Positions 41,842-50,864 of a stretch of 64,000 bases of DNA are shown here, piece by piece. Source of the stretch: Actinophytocola sp. (GTDB lineage Bacteria > Actinomycetota > Actinomycetes > Mycobacteriales > Pseudonocardiaceae); the NCBI GenBank assembly GCA_009377475.1, contig WHTY01000008.1:1-64000 (forward strand), given 5' to 3'. Within the stretch, counting starts at the first letter, position 1; every line of letters starts with the position of its first letter. The notes below the pieces were generated by a model. It made no database searches. It had not been told where the DNA came from and worked only from the letters and a program-made list of their open reading frames with translations. The translations under genes were made by a program, and so were the position numbers.

Positions 41842-42603
41842 TCAGTTTGGGCTCATCCACTGCCCGGTGTGCGGGTCGATTTTGGCCACACCCTGCACGT
41901 TCGTTGTGATCCCGCTCACGGTGTCGTTGCCGGCGTCGGTGGCCGCGTTGCCGACGTCGCCGCCGATGCCATCGCTCGTGTCGCCGCCGCTGGCGCTGCT
42001 GGTCTGGGTGACGTCGGGGTCGACGCGCTCCCACCGGCCGTCGCCGGTGTGTTTCAGCGCGGCCGTGGTGCCGTCGCTTTCCACGACGAGCGCGTAGTCC
42101 GCTTCGCCGTCGCGGTTGGCGTCGGTGAAGTAGTAGGTATTGCCCGCGTCGTCCCTTGTGACGGCGGTGTCGTTCACGCCGTCCTCGTTGGTGTCGATCG
42201 TCGCGGGGCCGACGTCTAGCTCGCCCTGCGGCATGTCCGCCGTGATCGTCCGGTCCGAGCCGCTGTCTTCGCTCGTTTGGGTGTCCGTCGGTCCCGAGGT
42301 CGCCGTTGTGCCGTCCTGCGGGTCGGCCGCGACCCACTCGCCGGACTGCTCGTCGAACCGCGCCGCCGCGACGGTGTTGCCGTGTTCGTCCGCTTCGAGG
42401 TAGATGTCCGCATTGCCGTCGGCGTCCTCGTCGACGTAGGCGCTCTTCGTGCCGTCGTCGTTGTGGACGACCGCGCCATCGACGCGCCCGTCGCCGTCGA
42501 TGTCGAGGTTCTTCTCGACGTCGTACTCCTGCCCTTCGACGGTGACCGTCACGTCCTCGCTGGTCACCGGCTCGTCGCTGCCGCCGGACTCGTCCACGTA
42601 CAT
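41842..42603 (-). CDS. Acidic protein with EF-hand-like Asp repeats
   Basis: 253 aa, strongly acidic and Gly/Thr/Ser-rich, with no signal peptide or membrane segment. Four loops resemble calcium-binding Dx[DN]xDG: DIDGDGRVDG, DEDADGNADI, DTNEDGVNDT and DANRDGEADY, arranged in two pairs each followed by a Trp motif (GEWVAADP, GRWERVDP). That suggests an internal duplication. The start is taken at ATG 42603 with GAGGGG upstream; another ATG at 42621 is in frame. It lies 211 nt downstream of the dynamin operon, and a functional link is only positional. Confidence 0.75.
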   Translation of the reverse strand: MYVDESGGSDEPVTSEDVTVTVEGQEYDVEKNLDIDGDGRVDGAVVHNDDGTKSAYVDEDADGNADIYLEADEHGNTVAAARFDEQSGEWVAADPQDGTTATSGPTDTQTSEDSGSDRTITADMPQGELDVGPATIDTNEDGVNDTAVTRDDAGNTYYFTDANRDGEADYALVVESDGTTAALKHTGDGRWERVDPDVTQTSSASGGDTSDGIGGDVGNAATDAGNDTVSGITTNVQGVAKIDPHTGQWMSPN

Positions 42604-42813
42604 TCCTCGATATCCCCTCATGTCGCTCGCCCGACCGGGCTCACTGCGCCAGCCGCCGCACGTCGTGGCGTCGTGGCGGCACTGTCGGGGCTAAGACTCA
42701 CCGTAGGGGCAGCGGGTTCCCGGCACAACGACACGACACGCCGCAGGGTCCGCCTCCAACCGCCGAGCGCCACGAGAAAGCGACAAATCGGGCGTAATCT
42801 CGCGCTGAGCGGG

Positions 42814-44640
42814 TTAAGGCAGTGAGTCGAGCAATGTCCGCGCGGTGTCCAGGCCGGTCTCCGTCGCCTTGAGTCGCGCGCCAACGACGCCAAGCTGCTT
42901 CGACTTCTCCGCCGCGCTGAGCTTCAACGTCCGGTCGACGTCGGCGATCTCCGCATCGATCGCCTCGATGCGCCTGGTCAGCGCCTCGTCCAGCGCCAGC
43001 GACAACTGGTGCTCCGCCTCGATGATCTGCTCGGATACGAGCTGGTCCACGGCCGAGCGCGCATCGGCGATGGCGTCGGTCAGCCACGTCTTCACGTGCT
43101 GCTTGTTCGCCGCGTGCCGCCGCGTCCGGCCGATCCACCAGCCAGCGCCGAGTCCCACGGCTAGCACCGGGACGGCGACGAGACCCGCCGTCGCCAGTGT
43201 CAACGCGCCGCCGGTGGCCAGACTCAGCCCGGTCCCGCTGGCACCGATGCCCATGTAGGTGCCCATGCCGACCATGAGCTTGTCCTCGGCGGTCGCCGGG
43301 CGCTTTTCCGGCGGCCGCAGCACGACCGGCTGGCTGCCGCCCCGCGCGAACTGCGCCCGGATCACCCGCAGCTCGTCCTCGCGGAAGAGGTCGGCAAGCG
43401 CGTTGTTCGTCGCCCCGTTGAGCCGCTGGTCGAGCAGGCCGTTCAGCCGCGAGCACACCAGTTGCAGCGCGGCGTCCACCTCCCGCGGCAGCGCGTCGAG
43501 CACGCGGGCGTCCGCGCTGTCGATGCGCTGCCGGAACCACGACTGGACGTCGCGCATCTGCCGCGCGACCTCGTGGGCACAGTCGATCCGCGCGCGCTGG
43601 ATCTCGCTGCGCAGCGTGAGCTGCCAGCCCCGCGTGGACGACTTCCGCTGCGCCTGGAGCGCGTCACGTCGTTGGCGCAGCGCGTCGCCCTCCGCCTCGC
43701 CCGCCTGGAGCGCCCGGCGTTCCGCGGCCAGGCGCGTCGTCTGCTCCTCGAACGCCGTGACCAGCGTGCGCAGCGTGTTCGCCTCGCGCAGCGTGTCCGC
43801 ACGCCCGATGACGGCCTCCTGCACGGCGGTCTGCAACGCGATCACGCCGGAGCGTTCCCGCAGCATCGCGGCGGCGTCGTCCGTTGGCGCGTTGCCCGCC
43901 ATCTCGAACATCCGCGCCGACACCGGCAGGAACTTCGCGTCGGCGAAGCGGGGCGCGTGCTCGGCGAGCAGCGCGGCGTTCGCGTCGAGCAGCTGCCGCC
44001 AACCCTTGAAGGCGTCCGTTTTGGACAGCGCGAACAGGACGGTCTCGACCTTGTCGCTCATCGTGCGCAAGAAGGTCAGCTCGCTCGCGGTGAACGGCGC
44101 AGCGGCGTCCACGACGAAGAGCAGCGCGGTGGCCGACGCCGCCGCCTCGATCGCCAGCTCGCCGTGCATGGAGTCGAGACCGCCGACGCCCGGAGTGTCC
44201 ACAACCGACACGCGCGCCAGCAGCGGGCATGGGTGGGTGATCTCGACGTAGCGCGGCGGCAGTTGGCCCTCCGGCAGTTCGCCGCTCGCCGAGGCCCACC
44301 TGGGCAGTTCGGCCAGCTCGAACGGGACGGGTGGCCGCTGCCCCGGATAGCACGCCTGCGCACTGGGTGAGTCGCCGTTGACGAAGCGCAGGTACGTCGC
44401 CGTCGCGACGTCGGCGTCCACAGGGGACAGTCCAGGGGTGGCGAGCATCGCGTTGACCAGCGAGCTTTTGCCGCGCTTGGTCTCGCCAACGACGACGACG
44501 GCCGGTGCGCCCTGCTGCCGCTCGCGGGTCGCGCGCACCCAGTCGGCCGCGTCGGCGTCGATGTCGGCCAACGACGTGAGGAGCGAGTCGCAGCCCTTCT
44601 TGACCGTGTCCATCGGCTGCGGGAAGAACGCCGACGTCAT
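42814..44640 (-). CDS. Dynamin-like GTPase (IniA/IniC-like), downstream copy
   Basis: 608 aa. GTPase motifs: G1 VVVGETKRGKSSLVNAML, G3 VVDTPGVGGLDS, G4 LSKTDAF. A long helical stalk follows, then a hydrophobic hairpin (~430-480; GGALTLATAGLVAVPVLAVG) typical of the membrane-inserting paddle of bacterial dynamins, and a C-terminal coiled coil. Bacterial dynamins remodel or repair membranes; M. tuberculosis IniA/IniC respond to cell-wall drugs, and others defend against phage. The start overlaps the GrpE-like gene stop by 4 nt. Confidence 0.9.
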   Translation of the reverse strand: MTSAFFPQPMDTVKKGCDSLLTSLADIDADAADWVRATRERQQGAPAVVVVGETKRGKSSLVNAMLATPGLSPVDADVATATYLRFVNGDSPSAQACYPGQRPPVPFELAELPRWASASGELPEGQLPPRYVEITHPCPLLARVSVVDTPGVGGLDSMHGELAIEAAASATALLFVVDAAAPFTASELTFLRTMSDKVETVLFALSKTDAFKGWRQLLDANAALLAEHAPRFADAKFLPVSARMFEMAGNAPTDDAAAMLRERSGVIALQTAVQEAVIGRADTLREANTLRTLVTAFEEQTTRLAAERRALQAGEAEGDALRQRRDALQAQRKSSTRGWQLTLRSEIQRARIDCAHEVARQMRDVQSWFRQRIDSADARVLDALPREVDAALQLVCSRLNGLLDQRLNGATNNALADLFREDELRVIRAQFARGGSQPVVLRPPEKRPATAEDKLMVGMGTYMGIGASGTGLSLATGGALTLATAGLVAVPVLAVGLGAGWWIGRTRRHAANKQHVKTWLTDAIADARSAVDQLVSEQIIEAEHQLSLALDEALTRRIEAIDAEIADVDRTLKLSAAEKSKQLGVVGARLKATETGLDTARTLLDSLP

Positions 44641-45068
44641 AGCGTGTCCTGCGCGGTGTAGACGGTCACGACCGGCGCGCGGAGCAACGTGTCGCCGTCG
44701 GCGAACCCGACGACCTCGGTCTCCGCCACGGTGTTCGCCAGCGTCGTGTCCGATGTGGATACCGTGCCGCCCGCCTCGTGCCGTGCCGGGTCGAACGGCT
44801 CGCCGTCCGGCCGGAGCGCGGTGACGCCGACGTCGGCAAGGCCCTCTTCGATCCGCACCGCGACGCCGCAGCTGCGCGCGCGGTCCAGCGCGTACAGGCA
44901 GAGCTGGATCAACGCGGCGCGTTCGTCCCGTAACCGCTGGACCTCCGGGTTGCTCTCGGCGTCGGCCGCCGCGATGAGGTGCGCCGCGATCTCGCCGGTC
45001 GGGACGTCATCTGGGTTGGCCCCGATCGGATCGTCTTGGCGGTTGAACCACGCTGTCACTGCCACCAC
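44637..45068 (-). CDS. Short GrpE-like protein between two dynamin genes
   Basis: 143 aa. The C-terminal half matches the beta-domain of the nucleotide exchange factor GrpE: LRPDGEPFDPARHEA, then VAETEVVGFADGDTLLRAPVVTVYTA. The N-terminal half is a single short helix (EVQRLRDERAALIQLCLYAL) instead of GrpE's long coiled coil. GrpE normally opens DnaK to release ADP; here no Hsp70 gene is nearby. It lies 6 nt after the upstream dynamin gene and overlaps the downstream one, so it is probably co-translated with both. Confidence 0.82.
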   Translation of the reverse strand: MVAVTAWFNRQDDPIGANPDDVPTGEIAAHLIAAADAESNPEVQRLRDERAALIQLCLYALDRARSCGVAVRIEEGLADVGVTALRPDGEPFDPARHEAGGTVSTSDTTLANTVAETEVVGFADGDTLLRAPVVTVYTAQDTL

Positions 45069-45074
45069 TCTCGT

Positions 45075-46583
45075 CTATTGCTCGCGCAGTTGCTGCCAGA
45101 TCAGGAAGTATGCCCGGTGGACGACGTGCGCGACCCGGCTTTGCGCAGGAGTCGCCCCGAACGAGGCGAACGATCGCCACCAGCCCGCCCGCTCCAGCGC
45201 GTGCGCGGTGAGCTGCTCCCGCTCGGCGTCCGGCATGCCGAGCTGCGCGGTGACGTCGGCGTTGCTGCCCACTCGTAGGACCTCCTCGGTGAGGTCGTCC
45301 GGCAGGTCGACCGCACCCGACGTGAGCAGCGTCAACGCCTCCAGCACGCGGAGTTGGTGCGCCTCAGGCTTGGCGAGCAACACCTCGATCGCGTCGTGCA
45401 CCTTGCCGCGTTCGGCGGGGTCGGGCGCGGTGTGGGCGAGCGCGGTGATCGACGCCAGCGCGGCCGCCGCCTTGATGCCGTCCGCCCGCGCCGCGAACAC
45501 CGTGTTCAGTCGCGCCCGGACGGCTTCAAGTCCGGACGCGTCCCTGATCCTGCGGCGCAGCTCGCCCGCCGCGATGTCCGGTTCCACCCGGACGGCGTCG
45601 ATGCCGCATCGGACGCCGTACAGGTCGAGCCGGTCGAGCAGCCGCGTCCGTGTCCCCGCTGGCACGTCGCACTCCCAAGTCGTGAAGATGTCGGCGGAGA
45701 GCAGGATCGTCTCGAGCGTCGCGTCGTCCAGTTCGGACAGTGCACGCAACGCGTCGGCGTCCGCCGAGGTGAACGCGCCGGTCTCCGCCGACTCGGCGAG
45801 CAGGCCGATGACGGGGAGGACGTCGGCCACCCTCGGCTTGAGCGTCGCCGCCTGCGCCTCGGCCAGCAACGACGCCGCGTGCCAGACGTCGGCGTCCGCG
45901 CCGCTCACCGACTCTGGCGCGATGGTGTCGGCCTTGTTCAGCACGGCGATGGCGTTGACCGGCCCGGCCTCGCGGCTCGCGGTCGCCGCCGTGAACGCCG
46001 CGAGCGCCTGCTGGTCGTCCGCTCGCACGCTCTGCGTGACCACGTACAGCACCGCCTCCGCCCCGGCGACGGCGTCCCGCGACGTGGGGTCGAGCACGCC
46101 CTCGGTGCGCGCCACCGACGCGGCGTCGAGGGAGCCGAGGCCAGGGGTGTCGATGACCGTCATGTCCTTGAGGACGGCGCTGGTCAGGTACGCCTCGATG
46201 TGCGAGACGGTGGCAAGATCCATGCCGAGCGACGCGGGGATCATGCCGTCGGCGTCGAACGGCAACACCGTGGTGCTGCCGTCGATGAGCACGACCTCGA
46301 CGCGGTCCACCGTGCCGTACTGGAATCGGGTGACAAGGCGGGTGCACTCGCCGACGTCCGTCGGCGCCACTCGACGTCCGATCAGGGCATTGACGAGCGT
46401 GGACTTGCCGGACTTGATCCGCCCGGCCACCGCGACCTGCAACGGCGCGCCCAACCGGCGCAGCACCTCGGTGAACCCGGCCGCCGTCGCCGGTCCGACC
46501 TGCGGTTGCAGCCTGCGGCAGAGGTTCGCGACGGACGTCGACAGTGGACCGGCGAGCGCGCCCTGCTCCGTCACAGCGGTCAC
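45075..46583 (-). CDS. Dynamin-like GTPase, upstream copy
   Basis: 502 aa from GTG 46583, which has AAGGGGA about 8 nt upstream. A much longer open frame runs back to 47915 but is antisense to the histidine kinase gene. G1 VAGRIKSGKSTLVNALIGRR, a possible G2 Thr in GECTRLVTRFQYG, G3 VIDTPGLGSLD, G4 LNKADTIAP. The rest is helical without a strong membrane hairpin, so the pair likely differ in membrane attachment, as in IniA/IniC or DynA/DynB partners. First gene of the three-gene operon. Confidence 0.88.
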   Translation of the reverse strand: MTAVTEQGALAGPLSTSVANLCRRLQPQVGPATAAGFTEVLRRLGAPLQVAVAGRIKSGKSTLVNALIGRRVAPTDVGECTRLVTRFQYGTVDRVEVVLIDGSTTVLPFDADGMIPASLGMDLATVSHIEAYLTSAVLKDMTVIDTPGLGSLDAASVARTEGVLDPTSRDAVAGAEAVLYVVTQSVRADDQQALAAFTAATASREAGPVNAIAVLNKADTIAPESVSGADADVWHAASLLAEAQAATLKPRVADVLPVIGLLAESAETGAFTSADADALRALSELDDATLETILLSADIFTTWECDVPAGTRTRLLDRLDLYGVRCGIDAVRVEPDIAAGELRRRIRDASGLEAVRARLNTVFAARADGIKAAAALASITALAHTAPDPAERGKVHDAIEVLLAKPEAHQLRVLEALTLLTSGAVDLPDDLTEEVLRVGSNADVTAQLGMPDAEREQLTAHALERAGWWRSFASFGATPAQSRVAHVVHRAYFLIWQQLREQ

Positions 46584-46721
46584 TCCCCCATCCCCTTCCT
46601 GCTCGGCCCGGCGCGGGTCGCTATGCCGCATCGTGCCACGACACGGGTCCGCCTGAGGTTCACCCCAGGGTGCTACCTGAGACGGACGCGCGGGTGACGT
46701 CGTCAACATAGTGTGAGGCGC

Positions 46722-47927
46722 ATGCGTCGGTTGAGCCTGTGGTTGCACGCGCATCCGATGGTCGGGGACAGCGCGATGGCCGTGCTGATTGCCGCGTTCG
46801 ACCTGCTGCTGCTCGGCGTCGATGGCGAGCAGCGTGCCGGACCGTCCGCGCCGACCGCCGTGCTCGCCGTGATCGTCCTCGCGACGGTCGCGCCGCTGGT
46901 CATCCGCCGCAAGCACCCGATCTGGTTCGCCTACCTTGTGCTGGTCATCGGCACCGTGCACGCGGCGTACGAGCTGGGCATGGCCGCCATCGCCACCGCG
47001 TGCATCGCCGTCTACACGCTGATCGTCTACGTCAACCGGCGGCAGACGGCCATCTACTTCGCGGTGATGGTCGTCGCGTCTACGGTGCAGATCCTGATCC
47101 AGATCGACCGCGCGGAATGGCTGATCGCGCTCGGCTTCACCGGCGGTGCGCTTGGCTTCTGCTGGGTCCTCGGTGAGTTCGTCGGCGCGCGGCGGGCGTA
47201 CCGGGCGGAGATGGAGGCGCGGCTGCACCTGCTGGAGACCGAACGCGGCCAGGCCACCCAGATCGCCGTCGCCGAGGAGCGCGGTCGGATCGCGCGAGAG
47301 CTGCATGACGTCATTGCGCACGCGGTGAGCGTGATCGTGGTGCAGGCCGACGGCGCGATGTACGCCATCGAGCGCGACCCGGAGACCGCGCGTGGCGCCT
47401 TGCGCACCATCGCCGATACCGGCAGGGGTGCGCTCGACGAGCTGCGCGGGCTGCTCGACGTCCTGCGTGGGTCCGGTGACGTCGCAGAACAGCCACTTGC
47501 ACCGCAGCCGGAGATCGCCGCGTTGCCGGAGTTGGCGGAGCGGATGCGCGCGGCGGGCATGCCGGTGCGGCTCGACCTGGACGGCGACTTCACCGACGTC
47601 TCGACCGGCGTCGCCCTCGGCGTGTTCCGCATCGTGCAGGAGGCGTTGACGAATACGCTGAAGCACGCGGGACAGGGTGCCGCCGCGACGGTGACGGTGG
47701 CGCTGCGGGACGACGCCATCGAGGTGGACGTCGTCGACGACGGCGCTGGCAAGGCGCATCCGGTGCTCGCCGCGGACGCTGGTCCGGACGCCGGTGGAAA
47801 TGGTCTGATCGGAATGCGCGAGCGGGCGTCGGTGTTCGGTGGCAGGCTGAGTGTCGGGCCCGCACCGGGTGGCGGCTGGCGCGTGCACGCTGTCATCCCG
47901 CACCAGGGCCGCCACGCCGTGCCGTGA
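46722..47927 (+). CDS. NarL-family sensor histidine kinase
   Basis: 401 aa. About five membrane helices in residues 15-150 form an input domain without an obvious ligand site. The HisKA_3 dimerisation box (EERGRIARELHDVIAHAVSV, catalytic His in ELHDV) and an HATPase domain follow (NTLKHAGQGAAATV, DDGAG, GNGLIGMRERA). It phosphorylates the regulator encoded next. ATG 46722 is preceded by TAGTGT and 7 nt, fitting leaderless expression; GTG 46713 is the alternative. Divergent from the dynamin operon, sharing 138 nt. Confidence 0.92.
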   Translation: MRRLSLWLHAHPMVGDSAMAVLIAAFDLLLLGVDGEQRAGPSAPTAVLAVIVLATVAPLVIRRKHPIWFAYLVLVIGTVHAAYELGMAAIATACIAVYTLIVYVNRRQTAIYFAVMVVASTVQILIQIDRAEWLIALGFTGGALGFCWVLGEFVGARRAYRAEMEARLHLLETERGQATQIAVAEERGRIARELHDVIAHAVSVIVVQADGAMYAIERDPETARGALRTIADTGRGALDELRGLLDVLRGSGDVAEQPLAPQPEIAALPELAERMRAAGMPVRLDLDGDFTDVSTGVALGVFRIVQEALTNTLKHAGQGAAATVTVALRDDAIEVDVVDDGAGKAHPVLAADAGPDAGGNGLIGMRERASVFGGRLSVGPAPGGGWRVHAVIPHQGRHAVP

Positions 47928-47953
47928 GCGGGACGCGATGAACGGGGACGCCA

Positions 47954-48604
47954 GTGATCCGGGTTGTGCTTGTCGACGACCAGGAGCTCATGCGCGTCGG
48001 CTTCCGGATGGTCCTCGGCGCGCAGTCCGACATCAACGTCATCGCCGAGGCGGGTGACGGCGAGGCGGCGGTGCGGCTCGCCGAGGAACACCGGCCGGAC
48101 GTCGTGCTGATGGACGTCCGCATGCCGGTGCTGGACGGCGTCGAGGCCACCCGGCGGATCATCGCGGCCGGTACCGCGCGCGTGCTGGTGATGACGACGT
48201 TCGACCTGGACGAGTACGTCTACTCCGCGCTGCGGGACGGGGCAAGCGGGTTCCTGCTCAAGGACACGCCGCCGGACGAGCTGGTGTTCGCGATCCGGTC
48301 GGTGGCCAGCGGCGACGCCGTCGTCTCGCCGAGCATCACGCGGCGGCTGCTTGACCGGTTCGTCGACTCCGCCGGTGCGCCGCACGACGCGGGGGTGCTC
48401 GACGCGCTGACCGAGCGGGAGCGCGAGGTGCTTGCGCTGGTGGCGCGCGGGCTGTCCAACACCGAGATCGCCGGGAAGCTGTTTCTGTCCGAGGCCACGG
48501 TGAAGACGCACGTCGGCCGGATCCTGGCGAAGCTCGACCTGCGCGACCGGGTGCAGGCCGTCGTGCTGGCGTACGAGACCGGTCTGGCGCGGCCGGGCGT
48601 GTAG
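47954..48604 (+). CDS. NarL/LuxR-family response regulator
   Basis: 216 aa. Receiver domain with the acidic pair (VLVDDQELM), phospho-Asp in VVLMDVRMP, and Lys in FLLKDTPPDE. The C-terminal LuxR helix-turn-helix is LTEREREVLALVARGLSNTEIAGKLFLSEATVKTHVGRIL (about 150-190). Start GTG 47954 with GGGGA upstream. With the kinase it probably controls the ABC exporter that follows, a frequent arrangement for stress- or peptide-responsive exporters. Confidence 0.94.
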   Translation: MIRVVLVDDQELMRVGFRMVLGAQSDINVIAEAGDGEAAVRLAEEHRPDVVLMDVRMPVLDGVEATRRIIAAGTARVLVMTTFDLDEYVYSALRDGASGFLLKDTPPDELVFAIRSVASGDAVVSPSITRRLLDRFVDSAGAPHDAGVLDALTEREREVLALVARGLSNTEIAGKLFLSEATVKTHVGRILAKLDLRDRVQAVVLAYETGLARPGV

Positions 48605-48624
48605 CGGGCGGACGCCAGCGCGGC

Positions 48625-48687
48625 CAACACCGGGTGCAACTCGCGCCAAACAAGGTGAGACTCGCGCCGAATACGGTGCGACTCGCG
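48625..48687 (-). repeat. Three 21-nt repeats (family 2)
   Basis: Three contiguous 21-nt units ending CAACTCGCG, GAGACTCGCG and GCGACTCGCG, the reverse complement of the family at 32729-32875. They start 21 nt after the response-regulator stop. The rest of the gap to 48864 has no gene. Confidence 0.75.
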
Positions 48688-48864
48688 GAAATCGGGGGCG
48701 GGTCAGGGTCTTCACTGATATCGAACCGGGGCTGGGGCGGGCAGGCTACGACGTAGGTAGCTGCGAGAAATAGACCCCAGGGATGACGCGCGATGACCCG
48801 TGACTGCCAGAGCATGGCGGCAGGACCGCACCACAAGCACCACAGGCCGGACAAGGGAGACTTC

Positions 48865-49764
48865 ATGATCGAGGCGAAGGGCCTCACCAAGCGCTACGGC
48901 GACACCCTCGCCGTCAACGACCTGTCGTTCCAGGTGCGACCGGGCACGGTGACCGGCTTCCTCGGGCCCAACGGCGCGGGCAAGTCGACGACGATGCGCA
49001 TGATCCTCGGTCTGGACAAGCCGACCAGGGGCACCGCGACGGTCAAGGGCAAGCACTACCACGAGCTGAAGCAGCCGTTGCGCACTGTCGGCGCGCTGCT
49101 AGAGGCCAGGTGGGTGCACCCGAACCGGTCCGCCCGCTCGCACCTGACCTGGCTCGCCAAGGCCAACGGCATCCCCAAGCGCCGGGTGGACGAGGTCCTC
49201 GACATCGTCGGCCTGACCAGCGTCGCGAACAAGCGCGCAGGCGGCTACTCGCTCGGCATGTCGCAGCGGCTCGGCATCGCGGGCGCGCTGCTCGGCGACC
49301 CCGAGATCCTGATGTTCGACGAGCCGGTGAACGGGCTCGACCCGGAAGGCATCCTCTGGATGCGCAAGTTCATGCACCGGCTCGCGGACGAGGGCCGCAC
49401 CGTGTTCGTCTCGAGCCACCTGCTCTCCGAGATGTCGCTGACCGCGAACGAGTTGGTCGTCATCGGCAAGGGCGAGCTCGTCGCGCAGCGCAGCACGGCA
49501 GACTTCGTCGCTCGCGCCACCGAGCAGGCGGTGCGGGTCCGCTCGCCGCAGTTGGCGCTGCTCAAGGACGTCATCGCGGGCGAGGGCGGGACAGTGCGCG
49601 ATGAGGACGACGGCATCGTCGTGTCCGGAATGGACAGCGAAAGCGTCGGCGAGCTGGCTGCCAAGCACAGCATCGTGCTGCACGAGCTGAGCCCGCAGCT
49701 TGGCTCGCTCGAGCAGGCGTTCATGAGCCTCACCGGCGACGCCGTCGAGTACGCCACTCAGTGA
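48865..49764 (+). CDS. ABC-2 exporter ATPase next to a two-component system
   Basis: 299 aa. Walker A FLGPNGAGKSTTMRMI, signature YSLGMSQRLGIAGAL, Walker B ILMFDEPVNGLDPEG and switch VSSHLLSEM. Closely similar in pattern to the ATPase at 28133-29014 (both PGTVT.FLGPNGAGKST and NGLDPEGI), so they are paralogues. ATG 48865 has AAGGGAG upstream; the longer frame from 48793 has an atypical N-terminus. Probable output of the upstream two-component system. Confidence 0.92.
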   Translation: MIEAKGLTKRYGDTLAVNDLSFQVRPGTVTGFLGPNGAGKSTTMRMILGLDKPTRGTATVKGKHYHELKQPLRTVGALLEARWVHPNRSARSHLTWLAKANGIPKRRVDEVLDIVGLTSVANKRAGGYSLGMSQRLGIAGALLGDPEILMFDEPVNGLDPEGILWMRKFMHRLADEGRTVFVSSHLLSEMSLTANELVVIGKGELVAQRSTADFVARATEQAVRVRSPQLALLKDVIAGEGGTVRDEDDGIVVSGMDSESVGELAAKHSIVLHELSPQLGSLEQAFMSLTGDAVEYATQ

Positions 49765-49794
49765 CAAGCACCTGACAAGCACCTGACAAGCACT
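49762..49794 (+). repeat. Three 11-nt direct repeats
   Basis: TGACAAGCACC occurs three times in tandem (the last ending CACT), starting in the stop codon of the ATPase gene and ending 29 nt before the permease start. Confidence 0.8.
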
Positions 49795-49822
49795 GCCCTG
49801 GACACCGGAAAGCTGACACGAC

Positions 49823-50581
49823 ATGACTCTGCTCGCAGTTGAACGCATCAAGCTGTTCACGACCCGCTCGCCGTGGTGGTGTGCCGCCGTCGCGCTGGCC
49901 ATCGTCATCGGCTTCGCCGCGCTGATCACCGGCACCGCGCCGAGCGACTTCCCGGTCACCGTCCGGACGTCCCAGTTCGGCTACAGCTTCGGGCTCGCGG
50001 TGATCATGGTGCTCGCGGCGCTGTCGATCACCACCGAGTACCGCTTCGGCACCATCAAGTCGACGTTCCTCGCGGTGCCCAACCGGCCAGCGGTGCTGCT
50101 CGCCAAGACGGGCGTCGTCGCGCTGGTGGCGCTGGTGATCGGGGAGCTCGCCGCGTTCGGCGCGCTCGGGGTGTCGACGCTGCTCGCGCCGTCGTCCGCC
50201 GACATCGCGCTCAACAGCGCCGCTGACTGGCGGCAGGTCGCAGGCGTCGGCGTCGTCTACGCGCTCACCGCCGCCATGGGCGTCGCCGTCGGCGCGATGG
50301 TCCGGCACAGCGCGGGCGCGATCTCGCTGCTGCTGATCTACGGGATGGTCGTCGAGTCGCTGGTTCCGCTCATCCCCAGGGTCGGCGAGGACATCCACAA
50401 GTGGCTGTCGTTCAACGTCGCCGAGAAGTTCCTCAGCGGTGGCGCCGCGGGCGGCGTCGCGGACGGTCCGCCGCTGTCGACGTCGACGCTGAGCCCCGGC
50501 TGGGCGCTGGCGTACTTCGCCGGTGTCGCCGCCGTGCTGCTCGCCGTCGCGATCGTCATCACCCGCAGGCGGGACGCCTGA
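49823..50581 (+). CDS. ABC-2 exporter permease
   Basis: 252 aa, about six membrane segments (WWCAAVALAIVIGFAALITG, FGLAVIMVLAALSITTEYRF, AVLLAKTGVVALVALVIGEL, WALAYFAGVAAVLLAVAIVI). An early ERIKLFTTRSPWW motif and TTEYRFGTIKSTFLAVPNR resemble permeases of bacteriocin or lantibiotic immunity exporters. It partners the ATPase. Unlike the other two exporters in the window, this pair is separated by 58 nt rather than overlapping. Confidence 0.88.
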   Translation: MTLLAVERIKLFTTRSPWWCAAVALAIVIGFAALITGTAPSDFPVTVRTSQFGYSFGLAVIMVLAALSITTEYRFGTIKSTFLAVPNRPAVLLAKTGVVALVALVIGELAAFGALGVSTLLAPSSADIALNSAADWRQVAGVGVVYALTAAMGVAVGAMVRHSAGAISLLLIYGMVVESLVPLIPRVGEDIHKWLSFNVAEKFLSGGAAGGVADGPPLSTSTLSPGWALAYFAGVAAVLLAVAIVITRRRDA

Positions 50582-50587
50582 GAGCAC

Positions 50588-50620
50588 CCTGTCGTGCGCC
50601 TTCGGGGTGCGCACGACAGG
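50588..50620 (+). terminator. Terminator after the exporter operon
   Basis: Perfect 12-bp stem CCTGTCGTGCGC / GCGCACGACAGG, 9-nt loop, starting 6 nt after the permease stop. Confidence 0.75.
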
Positions 50621-50778
50621 TTCGGGGATAGAGAGTCCGGGTCGCATTCGGGGGCGACCCGGATTCTCGCCGTGTCGAGCCGGTAACGATTCGTGCATGG
50701 CGTGCGATACGGCGAGAGGAGACCCCTGCACGGTGTTCGGCGGGCGATCATGGCTGTGACACGTTAAGGTTCGAGCTT

Positions 50779-50792
50779 GTGAGAACTCTCAC
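50779..50792. promoter_or_regulatory. Short palindrome upstream of the 203-aa protein gene
   Basis: GTGAGA-AC-TCTCAC, perfect 6-bp arms, 73 nt before the start codon in an otherwise gene-free 283-nt gap. It is operator-like; the regulator is unknown. Confidence 0.4.
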
Positions 50793-50864
50793 GAACGGCC
50801 GACATTAGGTCGCTGAGCAGCGAAAATGGGCATGTGTCGTCATTGAGACGCCTTGGAGGTGACC

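Noticed and set aside
44689-46656. 655-aa Ser/Ala/Arg-rich frame on the plus strand
   Set aside because: Antisense to the GrpE-like and dynamin genes; composition reflects the opposite strand.
46584-47915. Extended 946-aa version of the upstream dynamin
   Set aside because: The extra N-terminal part lies antisense to the histidine kinase gene and is not dynamin-like.
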